A stretch of DNA of 5,385 nucleotides from an uncultured candidate division Zixibacteria bacterium. Its GTDB lineage: Bacteria; Zixibacteria; MSB-5A5; GN15; FEB-12. The position numbers were made by a program, and so were the translations under genes. The notes beneath the pieces are model-generated. The model was given only the letters and a program-made list of their open reading frames with translations, was not told the DNA's origin and did no database searches. Positions 1 through 5,385 of this stretch are shown here, piece after piece (the first letter of the stretch is position 1; each line of letters starts with the position of its first letter). The stretch covers positions 1-5,385 of the forward strand of contig CAJVYT010000310.1 of NCBI GenBank assembly GCA_913009765.1, read 5' to 3'.

Positions 1-1355
1 CAGGTATTGTTACCGCCGAGTATAAAACGAAATATTATATTATAGACATCACATTAGTCTCTGAAGATCAATGCCGGGCATTATGTTTTTATCAAGGTTT
101 AGTGGGAGAACTCGATATTGTTAAACCCGAGTCACAAGGTTCTTTATCTGAATGGCAACAATATTGTAATCCACAGGATAAATGGATTTTTCCAATTCCA
201 AATGTAACTTGTTATGAGGACATAGAATTATCCTGGCGTTGTGAATGTGATACTAATCAGGAAATAAGAAATGTAACAATACAACAGGATGTTGAATGCC
301 CTGCCGGGTTTGCTGAATGGGGTATGGAACCAGGAGCTTATAAAATAGGTGATAGATATGAAATAGCTGGCTATGAGCATTGCCCTGATTTAGTAACTAA
401 TTATGGCGCTTTGGATCTTAGCGATCCTGACTATTATATGCAAACTTGTTGTGAAGCACCTAAAGTTTCATTGCCTAATTGCCGGACGGTAGTTTCAAAA
501 TTTTACGGTGGTGTGTCAATTGAGAACGGCGAGGCATATTATCTTGATATTTATGGCCAGGGAACGAAAATAATCCCGGTTTCTCCCACGGATGGTGATT
601 GCGGGATTGTAGAAACAACGCAGGTAGTTATTGCAAAAGATTGCTGCGATGGTGTTACCCCGATATATTTCGACGAGGCTAACAGCACCGAAATAATCGC
701 TGATAATTCTAAGGGGCTGGTGAAGGTCACCGGCGGCAGGGCTCCCTACCATTGGCAGGTGCGAGGTTCAGGTTTCTGGGCAAATGCAGCATGCACCTGG
801 CGGGACGTTGAAAACGACACCCCGTTTTTGTGGATTTATACTAAAGACGCATGTGGAGTATGTTATGTTTGGTGTAATGACGGATGCTCTGATCAATCCT
901 GGCTAATAAAATCGGCAATAGGGCAGTGGGTGCAGTTAAACAGTGACGATACAACCAGTTGTGCAGGAGTACAATTAGATTGCGGACCTGCACAATGGAC
1001 CTGGAATGATTGTATCCAAGGGAAGTATAAAATAAGGGAATTTTGGAGCAACATTTATGCATTATGCCCTATCCCGACAGACAGTATTGCATCCGCCGCT
1101 AGTAAGGGTTGTGCTATATCTTTGGATGTACAGGGGCCTAAAATGCCATCTTGTGGTTTCGAGCCTCCGATAACTCTTATAGGGGGGGATTCTTTGTTGG
1201 GTTCCGGGGTTTGCGGAGATGATTCTGCAAACTTTTGGCAGTATATCTATCGTGGACTTTATAATTATTGTTATGATTCTACGGGTGGTGCAAGTCACTA
1301 TGCATTGTTTTGTATATATGTTACAGATCATTTGGTCTATGAGTGGCAGTGCTAA
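1..1355 (+). CDS. Cysteine-rich phage tail-region protein with Ig-like module (5' end missing)
   Basis: I do not recognise a named family for the whole protein. The frame is open without a stop from position 3 to the TAA at 1353-1355, giving 450 visible codons, so the gene starts left of the window. The first possible start inside, a GTG at 102, is probably internal. I count 29 cysteines, including CC pairs near 447-452 and 642-647 and a cluster (C-G-V-C, W-C, G-C) around 852-887. About 690-890 the protein reads like an Ig-like module I associate with phage and surface proteins of anaerobic bacteria: VTGGRAPYHW, then GSGFW, then DACGVC. The C-terminal 100 residues are rich in Tyr, Trp and Cys. 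No membrane segment is evident; a signal peptide cannot be judged without the N-terminus. Its place just before a tail-hub-like gene suggests a virion or host-surface component. A structural role is likely, the exact role unknown. Confidence 0.75.
   Translation, partial: GIVTAEYKTKYYIIDITLVSEDQCRALCFYQGLVGELDIVKPESQGSLSEWQQYCNPQDKWIFPIPNVTCYEDIELSWRCECDTNQEIRNVTIQQDVECPAGFAEWGMEPGAYKIGDRYEIAGYEHCPDLVTNYGALDLSDPDYYMQTCCEAPKVSLPNCRTVVSKFYGGVSIENGEAYYLDIYGQGTKIIPVSPTDGDCGIVETTQVVIAKDCCDGVTPIYFDEANSTEIIADNSKGLVKVTGGRAPYHWQVRGSGFWANAACTWRDVENDTPFLWIYTKDACGVCYVWCNDGCSDQSWLIKSAIGQWVQLNSDDTTSCAGVQLDCGPAQWTWNDCIQGKYKIREFWSNIYALCPIPTDSIASAASKGCAISLDVQGPKMPSCGFEPPITLIGGDSLLGSGVCGDDSANFWQYIYRGLYNYCYDSTGGASHYALFCIYVTDHLVYEWQC
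640..900 (+). other. Ig-like module within the Cys-rich protein, locally G+C-rich
   Basis: The translation runs from a CCDG motif through VKVTGGRAPYHW and GSGFW to DACGVCYVW and NDGC. This order (GG-x-PY-x-W, then G-x-GF, then ACG, then a D/N-x-CG-like end) resembles a repeated beta-sandwich module that I recall from phage and surface proteins; the match is from memory, not a search. The DNA is richer in G+C here (38 of 60 bases at 721-780) than at the gene's start (22 of 60 at 121-180), as expected if the module has a separate origin. Confidence 0.45.
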
Positions 1356-1359
1356 AGGA
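1355..1359 (+). promoter_or_regulatory. Ribosome binding site for the zinc-ribbon gene
   Basis: AAGGA lies five bases before the ATG at 1365 and overlaps the last base of the preceding stop codon. It selects 1365 over the out-of-frame ATG at 1360, which meets TAA after three codons. Confidence 0.7.
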
Positions 1360-1364
1360 ATGAT

Positions 1365-1661
1365 ATGTTAAAATTAAATGTGTACTCAAATAAGGAGCTC
1401 CAACATTTCCTGGCGATGCTGAATCAGTGCGAGTCGGCGGGCATCTCCGATGTCCGCTTTGTTCGGCAGCAGATCCAGCGCCATATCGAAAATCAATACC
1501 GTGAGCAGAAAGTCCGGGCCAGACAAGCTGGTCCCATAAAGAAAATTAAATCAAAGACCTGCCCTTCATGCGGCCAGTCCCTGCTAATCCCGGTTCAGAA
1601 TCGAGAGGGACTCAATATCCTGGGCTGCAAGAAGTGTAGATATAGCGAGATTGCAAAATGA
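1365..1661 (+). CDS. Small zinc-ribbon protein in tail operon
   Basis: This 98-residue protein has a charged, probably helical N-terminal half (residues 8-55, rich in Gln, Arg and Glu) and a C-terminal zinc ribbon. Cys66, Cys69, Cys88 and Cys91 form CX2C-X18-CX2C, beginning CPSCG and ending CKKCRYS, a standard four-cysteine zinc site. The start is set by the AAGGA site just upstream. The stop overlaps the next start in ATGA, so it is probably translated together with the hub-like gene. Small zinc-ribbon proteins occur in many phage structural operons; possible roles are assembly factor, minor virion part or nucleic-acid binding, and the sequence does not choose between them. Its DNA is richer in G+C (31 of 60 bases at 1441-1500) than most of the later genes. 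Confidence 0.8.
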   Translation: MLKLNVYSNKELQHFLAMLNQCESAGISDVRFVRQQIQRHIENQYREQKVRARQAGPIKKIKSKTCPSCGQSLLIPVQNREGLNILGCKKCRYSEIAK

Positions 1662-4285
1662 GTTTAACAGGCTGGGACTCTACAAAAAAATACGCAATAA
1701 CTATCGTTGCCGCTGATGTCTCAGCCGATGAGGTAGATTTTCCGCATTTGTTAAATATCGGTGCAGCATCTGGGAAGACGGCGTTAGATACCACCGCTGT
1801 TTTCACCGAGCTTGGCGCAAGCAGTCTTAAAATTGCCGTTGAAGATGGCGACAGTGGGAACCAATGCTATGTCGAAATTGAGCAATGGGACTCAGTAAAC
1901 CTGACCGCCCAACTCTGGGTAAAGATCCCGTCACTATCCAGCACCGTCGATACTGTTATAAATTTTTATTATGATAGCACTCAGGCTGATAACACCGCCT
2001 ATGTTGGCGTTACGACCACAGTCCCCGCCCAAAATGTCTGGAATGCCGGGTTTGTCGCTGTGTATCTCATGGTGCAAGATCCATCCGGTACAGCTCCTCA
2101 GATCCTGGATTCCACTGCCAACGCATATCATCAGACTACCGCCGGTACCATGACCAGCGCTGATTTAGTTTCCGGTCTGATTGGTAAGGGGATTACATTC
2201 GATGGTGTTGATGACACAAGCACGACTGTTTCGGCCGATTTTTCTGCTATGGAAACAGCTTTTACTGTTACTGCACTAGCCAAATTTATTAGTGATACTG
2301 CCGGTTATAATTTTCTGTGGGGGGCGGGGAACGGTGCGTCTGGAAGTCCCCAGGGGGGAGGTGATTATGGTAGCCCCGATTATGTATATATAGGTGTTGC
2401 CTATGATGATGCAGTTACTACTGATTTACTAATAGATTGGGGGGTGTACCACACATTTACATGGACATTGGATGCTGGATCAATTTATGCATATCGAGAT
2501 AATATAAAATCAGTTGATTCCAACGCAGTAACAATACAGAGCTTGTCGTCGTCACCGATAACATTAGGTGTAGCTGGTAACTATGCAAATGCTACGTATG
2601 ACTGCATAATGTTTTCAAATGTAGTCCGGTCCGCGAACTGGATTGCTCTGACAAATTTAAGCGTGCGGGACCAGCTCGGCACCTGGGCCGCGGCCGCCCC
2701 GGCCGGGTCATCCCTGCGGCAGTTAATAGATCAAGTATATTCAATAGCATTCGATATTGATAATGTTTTGGAGCAAATTTACTCTCTCAGGACTAGTCAA
2801 TCATTAAGGCAAGTATATTCCTTAACGTTTGACCTACTGGTTGCACTAGAACAAGCTTATGGTATTAAACTCGTTGCTTATTTTAAAGAATATTATGGTG
2901 ATTCACCAGTAATAACGGCAATATTAAGGCAATATTACAATAGTTCGGCAGTTGCTGTAGGGGCGCTAAGCCAGGCATATCAGGATGCAATTAATTCTCG
3001 AAGTTCATTATTGCAAGATTACAATCTATTGCACGCACTCATAAGTTTTATTAAGCAAATATATCCTTTGGCTGACGCATCTGTATTAAGTTATCTTACT
3101 GGTTCTTATAATATTAAAACAACTGCTGAAGTCAAAAATTTTATTAATTTATTTTATTCGTTAGTAGCTGGGGATTCCTCTAAATTTCAACCGATTATTT
3201 CTATATCGGTAGATAATTCGCTTATCGATTTTAAGGGCCTTAGCATATCCGGTAGCAAAACGCAATATTGTTTATCTGCTAATATCGATTTAGCTTCTTT
3301 AGCAGATTATACAGTATGCAAGCATTTATCTGATGTGGTAATAACAATTAATGGGCGGGATTTTATATTTTTTGTTGATAAAAAATCTCGATCTATGGAT
3401 AGGCGTACAGAGAATTATACTGTTAGTTTACTAAGCCCTACGGCTAAATTAGATTCTCCTTATTCTAAAACTATTGTAGACACCTTACCTGATGGTGCGT
3501 ATGCTAAAACGCTTGTATTAGCTATGGCGGCTAAACAAGGTATAACTGTGGATTATCAGATTATGGATTGGTATATCCCCGGACATGCTATATCAATAAA
3601 CGATGAGACACCATTATCTGTTATCAAGCGTATTGCCCGTGCCGTGGGCGGGATTATTCAAACAAAGCCCAACGGTGATTTACTCGTAATAAGTGACTAT
3701 CCCGTTAGTGTTCCAAACTGGCCCAGCACCATGCCCGCAATTATTTTTGATACCGCTGGGGATGTTAAACGGGTTCAGGAAGAATTAGATATTCGTGCAG
3801 GATTTAACGCATTTGTAATTACGGACCAGAGTAGTTCGGCTAAATCAATTACATTGGAAGAGCATGCTATTGATGATACTACTAAGGAACTTCGCGGTTT
3901 TCGCGTTCCGTTTTCCGATGGGGAATTTCCATTAGATACATCGGGGGGTTCTGAAGTTTCTATAGAATCTTTCTCGAATTATGTAGAAACTATATTGCCG
4001 GAAGTTATAAATGATGGTGATCCACAGTGGGAGATTGTAGAATTTATTGATTGGAAAGGCGCAGTATCGCATCCTATCTATTCTATTGTAGATTACGAAT
4101 GGATAAAGGATGATTTAGGGGCTTTTCAGTTATCAGAAAGCGGTACATTGACTGTTATTAACCAGTCTGCGGTGCCTAGCGAATCGTTGTTACGCATTAA
4201 ATATAAAACTAGATATTGGAAATGGCTAATTCACGGGCCTGTGAATATCCCAATTCAATTTTACGTTCCAGAAATTTCGGATTAA
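1658..4285 (+). CDS. Mosaic phage tail protein: DUF2341 + LamG-like + Q-x-Y repeats + tail-hub-like domain
   Basis: This 875-residue protein has four parts. Residues about 11-116 match the DUF2341 pattern, with the telltale AQLWVKIPSL and INFYYDST segments. Residues about 130-340 look like a concanavalin/LamG jelly roll: a GKGITFDGVDD motif, alternating beta strands and an IYAYRDN strand late in the domain. Such domains commonly bind glycans. Residues 357-500 hold eleven Q-x-Y-type repeats. Residues about 512-870 resemble gp27/GpD-type tail-hub proteins, with INGRDFIFFVDKKSR and then TPLSVIKRIARAVGGII followed by PNGDLLVIS, the usual hub pattern of a 'P-x-x-x-I-x-x-I-A-x-x-x-G' helix and 'G-x-L' strands. 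I see no signal peptide, membrane segment or obvious peptidoglycan hydrolase. The ATG at 1658 overlaps the previous stop and has only a weak GCGAGA upstream. A tail-tip hub with host-binding extensions is the best reading; hub assignment is moderate, DUF2341 strong. Confidence 0.8.
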   Translation: MSLTGWDSTKKYAITIVAADVSADEVDFPHLLNIGAASGKTALDTTAVFTELGASSLKIAVEDGDSGNQCYVEIEQWDSVNLTAQLWVKIPSLSSTVDTVINFYYDSTQADNTAYVGVTTTVPAQNVWNAGFVAVYLMVQDPSGTAPQILDSTANAYHQTTAGTMTSADLVSGLIGKGITFDGVDDTSTTVSADFSAMETAFTVTALAKFISDTAGYNFLWGAGNGASGSPQGGGDYGSPDYVYIGVAYDDAVTTDLLIDWGVYHTFTWTLDAGSIYAYRDNIKSVDSNAVTIQSLSSSPITLGVAGNYANATYDCIMFSNVVRSANWIALTNLSVRDQLGTWAAAAPAGSSLRQLIDQVYSIAFDIDNVLEQIYSLRTSQSLRQVYSLTFDLLVALEQAYGIKLVAYFKEYYGDSPVITAILRQYYNSSAVAVGALSQAYQDAINSRSSLLQDYNLLHALISFIKQIYPLADASVLSYLTGSYNIKTTAEVKNFINLFYSLVAGDSSKFQPIISISVDNSLIDFKGLSISGSKTQYCLSANIDLASLADYTVCKHLSDVVITINGRDFIFFVDKKSRSMDRRTENYTVSLLSPTAKLDSPYSKTIVDTLPDGAYAKTLVLAMAAKQGITVDYQIMDWYIPGHAISINDETPLSVIKRIARAVGGIIQTKPNGDLLVISDYPVSVPNWPSTMPAIIFDTAGDVKRVQEELDIRAGFNAFVITDQSSSAKSITLEEHAIDDTTKELRGFRVPFSDGEFPLDTSGGSEVSIESFSNYVETILPEVINDGDPQWEIVEFIDWKGAVSHPIYSIVDYEWIKDDLGAFQLSESGTLTVINQSAVPSESLLRIKYKTRYWKWLIHGPVNIPIQFYVPEISD
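1688..2005 (+). other. DUF2341 domain (residues about 11-116)
   Basis: The translation shows the family's features in order: an initial YAITI strand, DFPHLLNIG, an ELGASSLKIAVEDGD region, YVEIEQWD, AQLWVKIPSLSS, and the closing INFYYDSTQADN. The function of DUF2341 is not established. It often accompanies LamG-like domains, as here. Confidence 0.75.
2045..2677 (+). other. LamG/concanavalin A-like lectin domain (residues about 130-340)
   Basis: The segment shows the common LamG_3 layout: an entry strand (VAVYLMVQD), a D-S-T-A-N turn, GKGITFDGVDD, a first core strand (FTVTALAKF), a Gly-rich loop (residues 222-238), a second sheet (VYIGVAYDD, YHTFTWTLDAGSIYAYRDN) and a closing ITLGV strand. A glycan-binding role is typical for the fold but not proven for this protein. 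Confidence 0.6.
2661..2720 (+). other. G+C-rich linker segment at a composition cliff
   Basis: Fifty of these 60 bases are G or C, including a NotI-like GCGGCCGC and CCCCGGCCGGG, while only 10 of the next 40 are. It encodes the end of the LamG-like domain and an Ala/Pro/Gly linker (WAAAAPAGSS) before the repeat array. It looks like a module junction. Confidence 0.6.
2726..3157 (+). repeat. Eleven degenerate Q-x-Y protein repeats, period about 14 residues
   Basis: The tyrosines at residues 361, 375, 387, 401, 413, 427, 441, 455, 469, 484 and 500 are spaced 14, 12, 14, 12, 14, 14, 14, 14, 15 and 16 apart. Around them the consensus is [LIF]-x-[QE]-x-Y, for example LEQIY, LRQVY, LEQAY, LRQYY, LSQAY, LLQDY and IKQIY; the last two copies lose the Gln. 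Traces of repetition remain in the DNA: an 11-base match (2732-2742 and 2810-2820) and a 10-base match (2803-2812 and 2923-2932). The array probably forms a regular spacer between the lectin-like and hub-like parts. Confidence 0.8.
3191..4267 (+). other. Tail-hub-like domain (residues about 512-870)
   Basis: It opens with short beta strands (DFKGLSISG, YCLSANIDLASLADY), continues with VVITINGRDFIFFVDKK, and contains the DWYIPGHAI and TPLSVIKRIARAVGGII segments followed by a G-D-L-L-V-I-S strand. This order is what I know from phage baseplate hub proteins of the Mu GpD/T4 gp27 type. The assignment rests on pattern memory and gene context. Confidence 0.5.
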
Positions 4286-4288
4286 ATT

Positions 4289-4810
4289 ATGGCTGTCGAA
4301 GCAAGTATCATTGTCGAATTTGGTAAAGGCGCCGCAACGGGTTTTGTCGCTATAGAACTCGACGGCGAGCATCCAAATAATTTAGATTCTGCGGGTAAAG
4401 TTAAAAGTTCTTTTTCCTCAAGCGATTCCCCGGTTTTTTTGATTCAATATGACCGGGCTAAAATAAAAATAACTGGGGTTAAGAGTACTAATGGCAGTGT
4501 TTCTCGTTTAGGGCTTAATGTTAGCAGGCCAAGAGAAATTCAATTATTATTTACAACACTGGATACGACTATTAATTTGAGCTATCAGGGGGTAACGACC
4601 GCTGACTATACCTGGTTTGGTAATGTTGGTATACCTTATATTACAAATAATTCTTTTAAATTATCTAGCGGCACTATTCCTTGTTCCGTCCAAGCTTCTT
4701 ATAATGTAACTTTTCAGGAACAATGGATGCTATCTCCACCTAACTTAACTTTAACGGCGGATGAAACTTATACTATTTATGTTGTGGTTTACGCTGAGGT
4801 GATCGCATGA
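4289..4810 (+). CDS. Beta-rich tail-tip-associated protein, family unknown
   Basis: I do not recognise this 173-residue protein. It is rich in Ser, Thr, Val, Ile and Asn, with alternating strand-like segments throughout, no cysteine cluster and no membrane segment, and a single Cys near residue 131. This suits a beta-sandwich virion protein. The end (LTADETYTIYVVVYAEVIA) looks like a final Ig- or jelly-roll-type strand pair. Its ATG lies three bases after the hub gene's TAA, in the same reading frame, and has no clear ribosome binding site, so expression probably depends on re-initiation after the hub gene. Its stop overlaps the next start in ATGA. The only other methionine is deep in the protein, which supports this start. 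A tail-tip accessory or a separated hub domain is plausible. Confidence 0.75.
   Translation: MAVEASIIVEFGKGAATGFVAIELDGEHPNNLDSAGKVKSSFSSSDSPVFLIQYDRAKIKITGVKSTNGSVSRLGLNVSRPREIQLLFTTLDTTINLSYQGVTTADYTWFGNVGIPYITNNSFKLSSGTIPCSVQASYNVTFQEQWMLSPPNLTLTADETYTIYVVVYAEVIA
4796..4802 (+). promoter_or_regulatory. Strong ribosome binding site for the 4807 gene
   Basis: GAGGTGA, a seven-base match to the anti-Shine-Dalgarno sequence, lies four bases before the ATG at 4807, inside the end of the preceding gene. It is the strongest such site in the window. Confidence 0.75.
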
Positions 4811-5148
4811 TTGAAATACATGTATGCCGTGAGGGCAGTTCCCCTACCGCTTGCGCTACAAATGATCCATTATTGAATTGGGGGCCTAATATATCTGATT
4901 CTTTACTTTCCACGGATAAAGCGGCTTTGGAACGTGGTCGAGTAGAAATTGAACGTTCTTATACGAATCGGAAGATTATTTCGCTAGATATTCTAAAATT
5001 AGATTTTAATCAACCGAATCAATTAACAGCTATAACTGATATATTTTCTAATGAGCAGGGTCTTCTTAATTCTTTTTCTCTAGCTATTTCCAGATCTGGA
5101 TCTAAATTATCAGTGAAAGCTTCCGCTACCGTGGAGACGCAGGTATGA
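4807..5148 (+). CDS. Small phage tail protein, hub-associated module
   Basis: This 113-residue protein starts at an ATG overlapping the previous stop, behind a strong GAGGTGA site. The segment ALERGRVEIERSYTNRKIISL, then QPNQLTAITDIF and a final paired-strand SGSKLSVKASATVET, recalls a module I know next to or within the C-terminal part of tail-hub proteins ('A-x-x-R-G-x-x-E-I-D', then 'P-G-x-L-x-x-V-x-D', then 'G-x-x-x-S-x-S-x-x-I'). I cannot name the family. The likely role is to complete or decorate the hub encoded upstream. It ends in ATGA, overlapping the next gene. No signal peptide or membrane segment is seen. Confidence 0.75.
   Translation: MIEIHVCREGSSPTACATNDPLLNWGPNISDSLLSTDKAALERGRVEIERSYTNRKIISLDILKLDFNQPNQLTAITDIFSNEQGLLNSFSLAISRSGSKLSVKASATVETQV
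5133..5136 (+). promoter_or_regulatory. Ribosome binding site for the 5145 gene
   Basis: GGAG lies eight bases before the ATG at 5145, within the end of the preceding gene, and supports this start. Confidence 0.6.
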
Positions 5149-5369
5149 TATTTAATAAAAAATATGATAATTCTAACGTGGGGGTAATAACTGTTAAAAT
5201 ACTTAACCGGGTTACATTGACACAATTTATTGTTGAAGATACTCGTGGACGCCAATTTCAGGTTGAATCTGACGGTAATTATACAGTTGGAGAATTTGTT
5301 ATAATAAAGAATGGAATTATTATAGGGAAATCCCGGCGGATAAAATCTATTCCAAATTTTGTTATTTGA
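5145..5369 (+). CDS. Small beta-barrel (OB/SH3-like) tail protein
   Basis: This 74-residue protein is almost all short beta strands: VGVITVKILN, TQFIVEDTRGRQFQVES, then YTVGEFVIIKNGIIIGKSR. The 'strand, D-x-x-G-x-x-F-x-V, x-x-V-G-E-x-V-x-I-x-x-G-x-I-I-G' pattern is typical of an OB-fold or SH3-like barrel. In tail operons such small barrels often sit beside the hub as spike-base or connector parts, as for the OB domains of gp5-type spikes; that role is inferred here from position. The start overlaps the upstream stop in ATGA and has a GGAG site eight bases before it. The ORF ends at TGA 5367-5369; the remaining 16 bases hold no visible gene start. Confidence 0.7.
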   Translation: MIFNKKYDNSNVGVITVKILNRVTLTQFIVEDTRGRQFQVESDGNYTVGEFVIIKNGIIIGKSRRIKSIPNFVI

Positions 5370-5385
5370 CTTTTTGTAAGAATCT

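Noticed and set aside
516..1331. Minus-strand open frames opposite the Cys-rich gene (516-752, 841-1062, 1062-1331)
   Set aside because: They lie wholly within a long, coherent + strand gene and their proteins show no recognisable domain pattern.
1140..1355. C-terminal region of the Cys-rich gene as a diversity-generating retroelement target
   Set aside because: It is rich in Tyr, Asn and Trp, but I see no template repeat, reverse transcriptase or lectin-fold end motif in the window.
1612..2153. Short frames 1612-1806 (-), 1934-2131 (-) and 1971-2153 (+)
   Set aside because: They are shadows of the DUF2341-coding region (the first also overlaps the end of the zinc-ribbon gene), whose + strand protein matches a known domain.
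2319..2358. G-quadruplex in the Gly-rich loop region
   Set aside because: The G runs are too unevenly spaced for a standard four-tract motif, and Gly codons explain most of the G content.
5019..5255. Minus-strand frame across the last two genes
   Set aside because: It spans an ATGA gene junction in which both + strand genes have ribosome sites and plausible folds.
5313..5385. Terminator at the right end
   Set aside because: Only weak 4-5 base complementarities (GGGA/TCCC, GGAAT/ATTCC) lie inside the last gene, and the TTTTT after its stop has no stem directly before it.

Overview
This window reads as part of the tail/baseplate gene cluster of a tailed double-stranded DNA phage or prophage. 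It holds six protein-coding genes, all on the + strand and packed tightly. Three of the five junctions are 4-base ATGA stop/start overlaps and the other two have gaps of 9 and 3 bases. I saw no RNA gene, transposase, integrase, CRISPR array or convincing terminator, and no gene-free stretch longer than 100 bases. The host cannot be fixed from the sequence. The gene types (DUF2341/LamG tail protein, small CX2C zinc ribbon, Cys-rich Ig-like protein) remind me of prophages of anaerobic Gram-negative bacteria such as Desulfobacterota, but this is recollection and weak.

Layout. (1) Positions 1-1355: the 3' part of a large, very cysteine-rich protein that continues off the left edge, with an Ig-like module in its middle. 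(2) 1365-1661: a 98-residue protein with a C-terminal zinc ribbon. (3) 1658-4285: an 875-residue mosaic protein made of a DUF2341 domain, a LamG/concanavalin-like domain, an eleven-copy Q-x-Y repeat array with a period of about 14 residues, and a C-terminal domain resembling a phage tail hub. (4) 4289-4810: a beta-rich 173-residue protein, in the same reading frame as the hub gene and separated from it by one stop codon. (5) 4807-5148: a 113-residue protein resembling a hub-associated tail module. (6) 5145-5369: a 74-residue predicted small beta-barrel.

How they may work together (inference). The hub-like domain of gene 3 would sit at the tail tip, its N-terminal lectin-like domains would face the host surface, and the repeat array would be a spacer. 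Genes 4-6 look like small tail-tip parts made in step with the hub by translational coupling. Gene 1 could be a disulfide- or metal-stabilised surface or receptor-binding component.

The clearest unusual signals are the repeat array, the abrupt base-composition cliff exactly at its N-terminal edge (50 of 60 bases G+C followed by 10 of 40), the single in-frame stop between hub and gene 4, and the high Cys content of gene 1. Together they suggest module shuffling at domain boundaries.
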